Below the pieces are notes generated by a model. That model made no database searches. It was not told where the DNA came from and worked only from the letters and a program-made list of their open reading frames with translations. The position numbers were made by a program, and so were the translations under genes. DNA of 19,554 nucleotides from Planctomycetaceae bacterium (GTDB lineage Bacteria > Planctomycetota > Planctomycetia > Pirellulales > UBA1268): positions 1 through 19,554 of the forward strand of contig DONH01000249.1 in assembly GCA_003509235.1 (NCBI GenBank), read 5' to 3'. Of the stretch, positions 8,413 through 15,489 are shown one piece after another (position 1 is the stretch's first letter; every line of letters starts with the position of its first letter).

Positions 8413-9152
8413 CAATACACTCCATTTGTTGTTGAATGAACTGCTGCAGCTCGATTAAAATCTTCCAAGCGATGGCGTACTGGAAACTGCTCTGCTACCT
8501 CGGGTGCATGCGTGACAACCAAGAGAGCGACTTCTTCTTCCCGGCATGTCGTCTGTAGGAGATCAATAACTTGTTGTTGATGTGAGGGATCGATACTTGC
8601 GGTGGGCTCATCAGCAAGAAGTACTCGTGGCCGATTTGCAAGTGCGCGGGCGACTGCAACTCGTTGTTGTTGGCCGATACTCATGGCTGCTGGCTTATGA
8701 TGGAAACGGTCCGCTAGGCCAACGGCTTCAAGGAGTGACTCGGCCCTTTCCTTACTTGATACTTGTGACCCAAAGCTCATTGAAACAAGTACGTTCTCAA
8801 GAGCAGTGAATCCTGGAAGTAAGTTGAATTGTTGAAATACAAGACCGATTCGATCGGCTCGTAGTCGATCCCGCTGTGGCTCCGCTAGCTTGACGATATT
8901 CAAACCACCTATCAGGACTTGGCCACTGTCAGGACGCATAATGCCAGAAACGACATTTAAAAGTGTTGACTTGCCAGAACCACTTTGGCCTTCAAGTGCA
9001 ACAAGATCACCTGCAGTGATCTGAAAAAAGGGTATGTCGAGAATCAGGAGAGGATCACCACCCGGAACAGAAAAAGATTTTTTTACACCGTTCAGCTCAA
9101 GAACAGCTGATTTCTCAACCGGGCTTTGGGTATTTGAATGTGTTTGTTTCAT
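8412..9152 (-). CDS. ABC transporter ATP-binding protein (LolD/MacB type)
   Basis: This is a 246-residue ATPase partnered with the overlapping permease gene. Visible parts are Walker A GQSGSGKST (55-63), the Q-loop region GLVFQQFNLLPGFTALENV (103-121), the signature MSIGQQQRVAVARAL (157-171), Walker B VLLADEP (177-183) and the switch His in VVTHAPE (His215). The signature is MSIGQ instead of LSGGE/Q: the third position is Ile rather than Gly. The frame runs upstream to 9407, but the N-terminal extra 85 residues have no family similarity and cover the promoter region of the divergent gene, so the ATG at 9152 is preferred. No Shine-Dalgarno precedes it; a promoter immediately upstream suggests a leaderless message. 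First gene of the six-gene operon. Confidence 0.9.
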   Translation of the reverse strand: MKQTHSNTQSPVEKSAVLELNGVKKSFSVPGGDPLLILDIPFFQITAGDLVALEGQSGSGKSTLLNVVSGIMRPDSGQVLIGGLNIVKLAEPQRDRLRADRIGLVFQQFNLLPGFTALENVLVSMSFGSQVSSKERAESLLEAVGLADRFHHKPAAMSIGQQQRVAVARALANRPRVLLADEPTASIDPSHQQQVIDLLQTTCREEEVALLVVTHAPEVAEQFPVRHRLEDFNRAAAVHSTTNGVY

Positions 9153-9158
9153 GGAGAA

Positions 9159-9187
9159 AGAATCGCTGGAACAGTAGGTGGTGTCAA
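9159..9187 (-). promoter_or_regulatory. Candidate promoter of the ABC/CPFC/DUF3299 operon (possibly leaderless)
   Basis: Read on the minus strand: TTGACA (9187-9182, perfect -35 consensus), a 17-base spacer, then GATTCT (9164-9159, 3 of 6 for -10). Transcription would begin at about 9152, exactly the ATG of the ATPase gene, which lacks a Shine-Dalgarno. The weak -10 lowers confidence. Confidence 0.45.
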
Positions 9188-9338
9188 AAGGAGTTTTTCG
9201 TGCCGGGCTTTCCGTGGAGAAGAACTCTTTTTTGACAAGCTCTTCGCCAGATGAGGATAGACGACGGCTGTGATTTCGCAAAAATTTGAGGGTAAAAACT
9301 TTTGATTGGTGCAGTGGCCCGCCAAAACCTGTGGGTGA

Positions 9339-9367
9339 TTGAGAAGGAGTTGGTGCGCGTGTATAGT
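9339..9367 (+). promoter_or_regulatory. Sigma70-type promoter of the GAPDH gene
   Basis: TTGAGA (9339-9344), 17-base spacer, TATAGT (9362-9367); each box matches consensus at 5 of 6. Predicted start near 9374 gives a leader of about 75 bases before GTG 9451. The location directly upstream of a highly expressed glycolytic gene fits. Confidence 0.65.
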
Positions 9368-9438
9368 TCTGCCGGAGATACTTTACGGTGGCTGTGCCCG
9401 AAGGCACGATGACAACTACCGATCTGACGACTCGTTAT

Positions 9439-9443
9439 AGGAG
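9439..9443 (+). promoter_or_regulatory. Ribosome-binding site deciding the GAPDH start
   Basis: AGGAG lies 7 bases before the GTG at 9451. It supports that start over the in-frame ATGs at 9388 and 9409, which lie upstream of any family similarity. Confidence 0.7.
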
Positions 9444-9450
9444 TTTTGCT

Positions 9451-10467
9451 GTGTCCATTCGTGTTGGCATTAATGGTTTTGGTCGTATCGGACGTCTCAC
9501 ATTTCGAGCGATATATGAAAAATTTGGCCTTGATGGTGAGGTGCAGATCGTTGCTCTAAATGATCTTACAGACGCCAAGACGAATGCTCATCTTCTCGAG
9601 CTAGATTCGAACTATGGTCCATTCAAGGGGACAGTAGGAACCGATGGGAATGATCTCGTTGTAGATGGCAGAACGCTTAAGGTTTTTGCAGAGCGGGATC
9701 CGGGATCGATTCCATGGGGGTCAGAGAATGTCGATATCGTTGTTGAAAGCACAGGTTTTTTCACTGACGCAACCAAGGCGGTCGCCCACAAGCGAGACAG
9801 TGTAAAAAAGGTGGTGATTTCGGCTCCAGCAAAAAATGAAGATCTCACGATCGTGCTTGGTGTAAATGATGAGATGTATGACCCATCAAAGCATCATGTT
9901 ATATCAAATGCTTCCTGTACTACGAATGGTCTTGCCCCTGTAGCAAAGATTCTTCATGAGAAGTTTGGTATTGACCGGGGTTTGCTCACTACGGTCCACG
10001 CGTATACAAACTCTCAGAAAACAGTCGACACAGCTGCTGGTAATCTGCGTGATGCACGGGCTGCTGCTTTGAACATTGTGCCAGCAGGAACGGGTGCTGC
10101 GAAGGCAGTCGGTCTTGTCATACCTGAACTACAAGGCAAGTTTACCGGCATGGCGTTTCGTGTGCCGGTCCCGACTGTGAGCGTCGTTGACTTTACTGCA
10201 ACGCTGGACAAGGAGGCGTCCCCAGAAGAAATCAATGCTGCCATGAAGACAGCCGCAGAAGGTCCATTAAAAGGAATTCTAAGGTATTCTGAACAGCAGT
10301 TGGTTTCAACTGATCTACGAGGTGATCCACACAGCTCGATATTCTCCGCTGTCGACACGATAGGCCTTGGAAATCTTGTGAAAGTCGTTAGCTGGTACGA
10401 CAATGAGTGGGGTTATTCGAACCGCGTTGCCGACCTACTGAATTTCCTGGAATCAAAAGGGCTTTGA
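9451..10467 (+). CDS. gap: Glyceraldehyde-3-phosphate dehydrogenase, type I
   Basis: From GTG 9451 the product has 338 residues, normal for the family. It catalyses reversible oxidative phosphorylation of glyceraldehyde-3-phosphate to 1,3-bisphosphoglycerate in the cytosol. The N-terminal Rossmann motif is GINGFGRIGR (6-15), with ALNDLTD at the end of the second strand (Asp38). The catalytic Cys156 sits in SNASCTTNG and the catalytic His183 in TVHAYTN; the C-terminal WYDNEWGYSNRV is intact. Two details differ from the best-known enzymes: the second Cys of SCTTNC is Gly160, and the cofactor loop reads TVDTAAGNLRDARA, without the Leu-Pro pair typical of strictly NAD-dependent forms. NAD versus NADP preference is therefore uncertain. 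The gene has its own promoter and terminator and stands alone, divergent from the ABC operon. Confidence 0.97.
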   Translation: MSIRVGINGFGRIGRLTFRAIYEKFGLDGEVQIVALNDLTDAKTNAHLLELDSNYGPFKGTVGTDGNDLVVDGRTLKVFAERDPGSIPWGSENVDIVVESTGFFTDATKAVAHKRDSVKKVVISAPAKNEDLTIVLGVNDEMYDPSKHHVISNASCTTNGLAPVAKILHEKFGIDRGLLTTVHAYTNSQKTVDTAAGNLRDARAAALNIVPAGTGAAKAVGLVIPELQGKFTGMAFRVPVPTVSVVDFTATLDKEASPEEINAAMKTAAEGPLKGILRYSEQQLVSTDLRGDPHSSIFSAVDTIGLGNLVKVVSWYDNEWGYSNRVADLLNFLESKGL

Positions 10468-10498
10468 GTTAGAAGCCTTATTCAGAAACTATTCAAAG

Positions 10499-10536
10499 AA
10501 CGGCCGGCCTTTCTTTCAAAGAGGCCGGTCGTTTTT
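10499..10536 (+). terminator. Intrinsic terminator after the GAPDH gene
   Basis: AACGGCCGGCC (10499-10509) pairs with GGCCGGTCGTT (10523-10533), 11 pairs including one G-T, with a 13-base AT-rich loop and a T-tract at 10532-10536. It lies between convergent genes and overlaps the last codons of the leftward gene, so it may act on both strands, although the minus-strand T-tract is poor. Confidence 0.88.
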
Positions 10537-11494
10537 ATTGATTTTCTCTAGAAGCAGAGTCAAGTTTAGCAATAGCTTCCGTTTCAATTGTTGAGCCATC
10601 GAATTGCGTCAGCTGGACTGAGATTCGAATTGGGGTTTTCTCTGGTGCTGTGGTTGGCCATGGTAGTACGAAATGGAGCCCACGGGCTCTTGATGTACGC
10701 CTAAAGTGCTGGTGAGCTTTGGCTGCAGGGATTGTCCATTCTGCAAACTGACGCCCTAAGATAGCCCCTTGTGCCGTTGCTGTTGGTTCATATGCAGCCA
10801 CGTAAATGTCACCGGCAGTTGTGACAAGACGTTCATCGGCATCACGTGGTTCAACGACAAGTGTTACACCCTCGGGGAAGCCATCACCATCGGCGTCATA
10901 ACACACCGTTTTTTCATGATTAATGACAAGGTGTGTTAGATCTGATTGATGACCAACGCTTTCGGAAAAAGAAAGCTGACGAATAGGTCGAGAGGCACCT
11001 CGCTTACCCGAATCTTGTGGCAATGGTGGAACGCCTTCAAGGGTAGGAGGCGAGATATCTCCACTAGGATTAGGAAGACTGTTCGAGCTCTTCTCACTCC
11101 CTGATGTAGATGGAGGATCAGCTCCAAAAGCCGGACCGCTACTGTCAGAGTTACTACCACTTCCATCAAAGCTTGGTATATCAACGTGTGGCGGCACAAG
11201 GAGTGGTTGAGCAGATGTCGGAGACCGTAACTTGGTGTTTGATGAAGAGTCGTCAATGATTCCAAGCTGCTTACGAAGTGATGCGTTTTCATCCGTCAGC
11301 GAGTCGAGTTCATAGTACTGTGTCTGCAATTTGTCTTGGAGGCAGTAAATCTGATCTTCTTGGAGTCGCAATTCTCGCTCAAGAAGTTGATGATGCACAT
11401 CACTTTTGCAGCCACAAATTAATACTATTGGGCACATGAGTAATGCCATCGAATATGGCTTGGCTGTCACCAATTGAGATAAAGTTTTTTTCAT
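10535..11494 (-). CDS. Coiled-coil lipoprotein of unknown function
   Basis: This is a 319-residue protein. The signal peptide ends at ICGC, so Cys29 is the likely lipidated residue. Residues about 33-78 form a coiled coil (LLERELRLQEDQIYCLQDKL and YELDSLTDENASLRKQLG). A Ser/Pro/Gly-rich linker (about 80-165) leads to a C-terminal beta-rich domain (about 170-310) with THLVINHEKT, YDADGDGFPEGVTLVVEPRD (the Asp-rich turn resembles a calcium or dockerin-like loop) and a final PIRISVQLTQFDGS strand. A perfect AAGGAGG (11507-11501) precedes the ATG by 6 bases. It is last in the tRNA-tig-clpP-clpP unit, 38 bases after the clpP stop. I do not recognise a named family; the architecture suggests an envelope protein reaching from a lipid anchor. 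Confidence 0.8.
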   Translation of the reverse strand: MKKTLSQLVTAKPYSMALLMCPIVLICGCKSDVHHQLLERELRLQEDQIYCLQDKLQTQYYELDSLTDENASLRKQLGIIDDSSSNTKLRSPTSAQPLLVPPHVDIPSFDGSGSNSDSSGPAFGADPPSTSGSEKSSNSLPNPSGDISPPTLEGVPPLPQDSGKRGASRPIRQLSFSESVGHQSDLTHLVINHEKTVCYDADGDGFPEGVTLVVEPRDADERLVTTAGDIYVAAYEPTATAQGAILGRQFAEWTIPAAKAHQHFRRTSRARGLHFVLPWPTTAPEKTPIRISVQLTQFDGSTIETEAIAKLDSASRENQ

Positions 11495-11532
11495 GACGCG
11501 CCTCCTTGCGCCTCACGCACCGTGAAGGACTA

Positions 11533-12123
11533 TTAGCCCGTGGGGATTTGCTCTATCACCTCATCAATAAGATGATATTCACATGCTTCGTCTGCTGACA
11601 TAAATCGATCACGATCAGTGTCCTCTTCAATTTTCTCAAGGGGCTGACCAGTATGTTTCAGTAGAATTTTATTCAATTTACTTTTGATATTTCGGAATTC
11701 ATTGGCATGAATCATGATTTCTTCTGCGGTGCCTTCCATGCCAGCGAGTGGTTGATGAATCATGATTCGTGCATTTGGTAGAGCACGCCGTTTCCCGGCC
11801 GTTCCAGCAGTCAAAAGCAAAGCACCCATGGATGCAGCTTGACCTATGCAATACGTTGCAACATCACAACTAACAAATTGCATTGTGTCATAAATTGCCA
11901 GCCCCGCTGTAACGCTTCCTCCTGGTGAATTGATATAGAGATGGATATCACTCTTCGGATCGTCAGTTTGAAGAAAGAGCATCTGTGCGACAATGGCATT
12001 CGCCATTTCATCATTGACCTGAGAGCCAAGAAATATGATGCGATCTTTTAACAGCCGGCTGTAAATGTCCATTGCCCGCTCTTCGCGGCCACTTTTTTCA
12101 ACAACATAAGGAATTAGGGGCAT
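11533..12123 (-). CDS. clpP: ATP-dependent Clp protease proteolytic subunit, canonical
   Basis: This is a 196-residue serine peptidase. The Ser98-His123-Asp172 triad is seen in [13 protein letters not shown] and DTDRDRF. The N-terminus [32 protein letters not shown] aligns directly with mature ClpP of other bacteria, so there is little or no propeptide and the ATG at 12123 is right. It forms the heptameric-ring barrel that degrades proteins unfolded by ClpX, ClpA or ClpC; no chaperone gene is present in the window. It lies 49 bases downstream of a second clpP and downstream of tig, so it probably shares their transcript. No strong Shine-Dalgarno is seen (CCGGAA only). Confidence 0.96.
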   Translation of the reverse strand: MPLIPYVVEKSGREERAMDIYSRLLKDRIIFLGSQVNDEMANAIVAQMLFLQTDDPKSDIHLYINSPGGSVTAGLAIYDTMQFVSCDVATYCIGQAASMGALLLTAGTAGKRRALPNARIMIHQPLAGMEGTAEEIMIHANEFRNIKSKLNKILLKHTGQPLEKIEEDTDRDRFMSADEACEYHLIDEVIEQIPTG

Positions 12124-12172
12124 TTAAATGATTCCGGTTATTCAGGAAAAAGATGAAGGAAAGAAAAGATGT

Positions 12173-12823
12173 CTAGTCGACGTCTTTGTCTTCTTCTCTA
12201 GGGGGTTTGGTGAGAATGTCATCGACGAGACCATATTCTTTAGCTTCCGTCGCCGTGAGGTACCTGTCTCGGTCTGTGTCTTGGGCTATTTGTTCAATTG
12301 GTTGACCAGTATGCGATGCAAGAATTTCATTTAGTACGGCACGAGTTTTAATTATTTCATCAGCTTGAATTTCAATATCACTTACTTGTCCACCAACTTG
12401 TCCATATGGCTGATGAATCATTACTTTGGCATGGGGCAAAGAAAATCGTTTGCCAGAGGCACCTCCGGCGAGCAACACGGCACCACCGCTGGCAGCAAGA
12501 CCAACACAATAAGTGGCTACCGGACACGAAAGTATCTGCATCGTGTCATAAATTGCCATTGTTGCAGTGACGCTTCCGCCAGGCGAGTTAATATAAAAAT
12601 GGATATCTTTTCGACGATTTTCACTCTGCAGATAGAGTAATTTCATGACAAGCTCGTTTGCATTTCCGTCATAGATCTCACCCTGTAAAAGAATGATTCT
12701 GTTTTCCAATAAAAGATCACCAAGTGTCATCTGTCGCTGCCGTTGGTAGTCTCTGTGAGCGCTCGCGGCACTTGGATCGATCGGAGCGTTTGACGATGGT
12801 AATGGAAACCTTTGGGCAGGCAT
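12173..12823 (-). CDS. clpP: ClpP paralogue with N-terminal extension
   Basis: This is a 216-residue second ClpP. The triad is complete: Ser112 in GLAASGGA, His137 in MIHQP and Asp186 in [17 protein letters not shown] (78-87) is also intact. It differs from the canonical copy next door by a roughly 20-residue polar extension (PLPSSNAPIDPSAASAHRD), by ASGGA in place of ASMGA around the nucleophile, and by an acidic C-terminus (PPREEDKDVD). Tandem clpP genes with different active-site surrounds are known from several phyla and can give mixed two-ring barrels; that this pair does so is inference. The ATG at 12823 is preferred over an upstream in-frame TTG (12829). It starts 48 bases after tig. 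Confidence 0.94.
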   Translation of the reverse strand: MPAQRFPLPSSNAPIDPSAASAHRDYQRQRQMTLGDLLLENRIILLQGEIYDGNANELVMKLLYLQSENRRKDIHFYINSPGGSVTATMAIYDTMQILSCPVATYCVGLAASGGAVLLAGGASGKRFSLPHAKVMIHQPYGQVGGQVSDIEIQADEIIKTRAVLNEILASHTGQPIEQIAQDTDRDRYLTATEAKEYGLVDDILTKPPREEDKDVD

Positions 12824-12871
12824 GAGCAACTTTCAGAAGTGCGAATGAATCAAAAAGAATAACTGAAAAAA

Positions 12872-14326
12872 CTATGAAGATGAATCTTCATGAGCAAGTG
12901 GTGTGGTTGGAATTTCATCCTCGCCGGCAGCAATACCACAAACGGCGTGGTCAATAGCTTCAGCATCTGGTTTCGGAAATTCAAAAGGCATGTCTTGGAA
13001 TTTGGCTTGCGAAGTAACAAGATCAATAGTTTTGCGTTCAATAATTTGATTTCGAAGCACATCCATAAGACCTCTTCGCTCAAGACTGGCACGAACACGC
13101 CGTGGTGATTCGCCTGATTGAGAAGCGATAGCTTTTATTTCTGCTTCATAGTCGGCAGCAGTATCAGAGACATTCTCAGACTCTGCAATTTTCTCCAAGA
13201 TAAAATGTTCTTTTAATGAGCGTGCTGTACTTGCCATGACAGACTGACGAAGTTCGTTGACATATCGACGGATCGAGTCATCATCGAAACCACTGCGACG
13301 AAGTTCTAAAATTGACCGTTCCAGTTCTCGCTGGCTTTGGCGACGTAATAATTCAGGAGGAAGATCCCAGCTAGCCGACGCTGTGAGGGACGCCGAAACC
13401 TGTTGCCGAACTTGTTTTCTTTGATGCCATTCGAGCTGATTGTGAAGCTGTTTTCGTACTGCCCCACCAAGATCGTCAGCTGACTCAAAATCACCTAACT
13501 CTGTAAGCAGTGAAGGAGTTACTTCCGGCATTTCAAACCGTTTTACATCAAGGAGTTCAATTTCCAACGTGACGGTCTTTCCGCGGAGATCCTCAACAGC
13601 GGCTTCTTCAGAAATCGATATTTTGGATGTAATGGTCTCGCCAGGCTTTAATTGAGCAACGAGTTTGTCGAAACCATCTAATTCTGCATCCGCAAGAGAA
13701 AGTTTTGGACGAACAACGATTTCCATCTCTTCTGCATGGGAAAGCACCTTGCCGTCGTCATCAGTGCATTTTAGATTCGCGACCATGAGATCGCCTAGTT
13801 TGGGCGACCCCTTTGCTGGAACAAGTCGACCTCGCTCCCGCAGGAGATTGCCTACGGCTTCTTCGACGTCAGCATCAGAAATTTCCCGATTTGGTCGTTT
13901 GATAGAGAGGCCTTTCCACTCTGGCATCTCAAATTCAGGGCGTACTTCGATAGAAAATTCGAAGGTCATTGGTCCATCATCTGGCAGAATGACAGCCGCA
14001 ACATCAAGGTCAGGCTCACTGATTGGTGCAAGATTTTCTTGTTCATTCACACGTGCGAGAGCGTCATTCAGAAGTTTGGATCGGATTTGATCGTTTAATT
14101 CCGTTTTAAATTTGCTACCCACCAGCTTGCGTGGAGCTCTTCCGGGACGAAAACCAGGCAAAAGAGCTGTTGGCATGAGATCACCAACAGCCTCTTCGTA
14201 ATACCGGTCAATTTCTTCTCGCGGAACAGAAACCTTCACTTTTCTTTGACAGGTAGAAGTTTCCTCTACAGTCACATCAATTTTGAGTAGCTGAGGCTCG
14301 GCAAGGCCTGTTGAATCGTCTGACAT
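12872..14326 (-). CDS. tig: Trigger factor, ribosome-associated chaperone
   Basis: This is a 484-residue protein, slightly longer than typical trigger factor (about 430-450). The N-terminal ribosome-binding domain contains GFRPGRAPRKLV (58-69), the loop that docks on protein uL23. The middle segment (about 165-265; KLGDLMVANLKCTDDDGKVL, ELDGFDKLVAQLKPGE, LRGKTVTLEIELLDV) is the FKBP-like peptidyl-prolyl isomerase domain, rather diverged. The helical C-terminal arms (about 275-440) form the chaperone cradle. The last 40 residues are acidic and probably disordered. AGGAC precedes the ATG. It binds nascent chains at the ribosome exit and is classically encoded just before clpP, as here. Upstream on the same strand lies tRNA-Gly with no clear terminator between. 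Confidence 0.93.
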   Translation of the reverse strand: MSDDSTGLAEPQLLKIDVTVEETSTCQRKVKVSVPREEIDRYYEEAVGDLMPTALLPGFRPGRAPRKLVGSKFKTELNDQIRSKLLNDALARVNEQENLAPISEPDLDVAAVILPDDGPMTFEFSIEVRPEFEMPEWKGLSIKRPNREISDADVEEAVGNLLRERGRLVPAKGSPKLGDLMVANLKCTDDDGKVLSHAEEMEIVVRPKLSLADAELDGFDKLVAQLKPGETITSKISISEEAAVEDLRGKTVTLEIELLDVKRFEMPEVTPSLLTELGDFESADDLGGAVRKQLHNQLEWHQRKQVRQQVSASLTASASWDLPPELLRRQSQRELERSILELRRSGFDDDSIRRYVNELRQSVMASTARSLKEHFILEKIAESENVSDTAADYEAEIKAIASQSGESPRRVRASLERRGLMDVLRNQIIERKTIDLVTSQAKFQDMPFEFPKPDAEAIDHAVCGIAAGEDEIPTTPLAHEDSSS

Positions 14327-14449
14327 CTTTGTCCTGTTAAAAAAGTGTGAGAGTTAAAGTTCGTGCTAGTGTGTTTGCAATAATGCGGGATGTAACCCCC
14401 ATTCAGTGGTTTGGAGCCGGCTTAATATGGCAACCATTCCACAGAGGAG

Positions 14450-14522
14450 AGCGGGTGATGGGATTCGAACCCACGACAACCACGTTGGCAACGTGGTGCT
14501 CTACCAACTGAGCTACACCCGC
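14450..14522 (-). tRNA. tRNA-Gly (anticodon GCC)
   Basis: On the minus strand a full cloverleaf can be drawn: acceptor GCGGGTG (14522-14516) with CACCCGC (14457-14451), D-arm GTAGCTCAGTTGGTAGAGC, anticodon stem CCACG/CGTGG around TTGCCAA, T-arm GTGGG-TTCGAAT-CCCAT, and discriminator U at 14450. Anticodon GCC reads GGC and GGU. The 3' CCA is not encoded. It sits 124 bases upstream of tig, and 64 bases downstream of a TATAAT box, so it may head the tig-clpP transcript. Confidence 0.97.
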
Positions 14523-14585
14523 ATCTTTGATTTTTGCGAAGGTAGTAGGCAATGAATGCAACCACTAACTCCTGAAAACCCCGTG

Positions 14586-14613
14586 ATTATAGGGTATAGA
14601 GCGCCTGTCGCAA
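14586..14613 (-). promoter_or_regulatory. Promoter for tRNA-Gly (and possibly tig-clpP)
   Basis: On the minus strand, TTGCGA (14613-14608), 16-base spacer and a perfect TATAAT (14591-14586). The predicted start, near 14579, gives a precursor with a roughly 57-base 5' leader before the tRNA at 14522. I see no intrinsic terminator between the tRNA and tig. Confidence 0.6.
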
Positions 14614-14780
14614 GGTCATACCCCGCGTTCTCGGTGTGATTTCTGCCGAAACTGAAAACTCAGCTAGGGCATTTGGAAAATCGGACTCAGAGTGGATAAT
14701 CGAAGTTTTGGTAACTCTGGCGAGAAAACTGCCACAGTTGTCGCTACCATCGAAACTCAGCACACAACGAAACCCTCGTA

Positions 14781-14807
14781 TCCTGTCAGGATCTGATCCT
14801 GTACAGG
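14781..14807. promoter_or_regulatory. Cluster of overlapping palindromes upstream of the FHA gene
   Basis: Three dyads overlap: TCCTG-T-CAGGA (14781-14791), CAGGATC-T-GATCCTG (14787-14801) and CCTGTACAGG (14798-14807). All are built from the half-sites CCTG and CAGG. They end 19 bases before the ATG of the FHA gene, a position fitting an operator or a structured leader. The remainder of 14523-14826 holds the tRNA promoter and no convincing gene; short frames on both strands look spurious. Confidence 0.5.
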
Positions 14808-14826
14808 CCGGATCTCGGATTGCCAA

Positions 14827-15414
14827 ATGAAGTTGCAACTAGTCTTTAAAACAGCAAAGTCTGGCAGGAAAAAGTACGATGTAGACCTTCCAATTGTTAT
14901 TGGTCGAGGGCAACAGGCTTCATTTCGAATTCCTCACGGACAAATAAGTCGTCGTCATTGCGAACTATTGGAGTCGAAAGGATCTGTCTTTATCCGTGAT
15001 CTCGGCTCAACAAATGGAACGATGGTAAAAGGCACGATGCTGCCTAGCAAAACAAAGGTTCCTGTCCGTTCGGGGAGTGTGATTCAATTGGGAGACCTTG
15101 CTTTTCGAGTTAATTATGTTGCACCAAATGATGACCATGCTACACAAGCAGTCGAAGATTCATTTGAAGAAGCGATTGATTTCCTTGAAGCAGAGCCTGA
15201 AGGAGAAACAGTCGAAGCATTTGCGGAGTCAGTTTCACGTCCAAGTAAAGAGGATCCAGTTGAAGTGGGGTCCCTCGACGATGATCTCTTTTTGGAGGCA
15301 GGCGAAGAACTCAATGCTGATGACGACGATCTTCTAAATGATAAGAATACGTCTCAAGAATCTACAGGGGCTTTATCGGATGAAGATATTGATGATTTCT
15401 TAAGTGATATTTAA
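14827..15414 (+). CDS. FHA-domain protein with acidic tail
   Basis: This is a 195-residue cytosolic protein. Residues about 5-96 form a forkhead-associated domain, which binds phosphothreonine peptides. The key residues are present: VIGRG (24-28), ISRRHCEL (40-47) and DLGSTNGT (58-65). The remaining half (about 100-195) is very acidic (EEAIDFLEAEPEGE, SLDDDLFLEAGEEL, DEDIDDFLSDI) and likely disordered; the Thr and Ser residues there could be kinase targets. It is probably an adaptor in Ser/Thr kinase signalling, common in planctomycetes; no kinase gene is in the window. No Shine-Dalgarno is visible. An unconvincing 64-codon frame upstream ends ATGA on this start. panB follows after 75 bases. 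Confidence 0.88.
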   Translation: MKLQLVFKTAKSGRKKYDVDLPIVIGRGQQASFRIPHGQISRRHCELLESKGSVFIRDLGSTNGTMVKGTMLPSKTKVPVRSGSVIQLGDLAFRVNYVAPNDDHATQAVEDSFEEAIDFLEAEPEGETVEAFAESVSRPSKEDPVEVGSLDDDLFLEAGEELNADDDDLLNDKNTSQESTGALSDEDIDDFLSDI

Positions 15415-15437
15415 TAAGTGAAAGATTGAATTAAAAA

Positions 15438-15452
15438 TTTTCACAGTGAAAA
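15438..15452. promoter_or_regulatory. 15-base perfect dyad before panB
   Basis: TTTTCAC-A-GTGAAAA is a perfect 7-1-7 inverted repeat in an AT-rich 75-base gap between the FHA gene and panB, 37 bases before the panB ATG. The layout suggests a repressor or activator site; a stem with a CAG loop is also possible. I could not place good -35/-10 boxes around it. Confidence 0.4.
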
Positions 15453-15489
15453 CAAAATATACCTAAAAACTTTTTGGATCGTTAACTTT

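Noticed and set aside
9153..9407. N-terminal extension of the ABC ATPase
   Set aside because: The 85 extra codons show no family similarity and cover promoter-like sequence for both divergent genes.
14636..14830. 64-codon plus-strand frame ending ATGA on the FHA start
   Set aside because: The overlap is suggestive of coupling, but there is no ribosome-binding site or motif, and the palindrome cluster lies inside it.
14587..14838. 83-codon minus-strand frame before the tRNA
   Set aside because: It covers the tRNA promoter and has no recognisable motif or ribosome-binding site.
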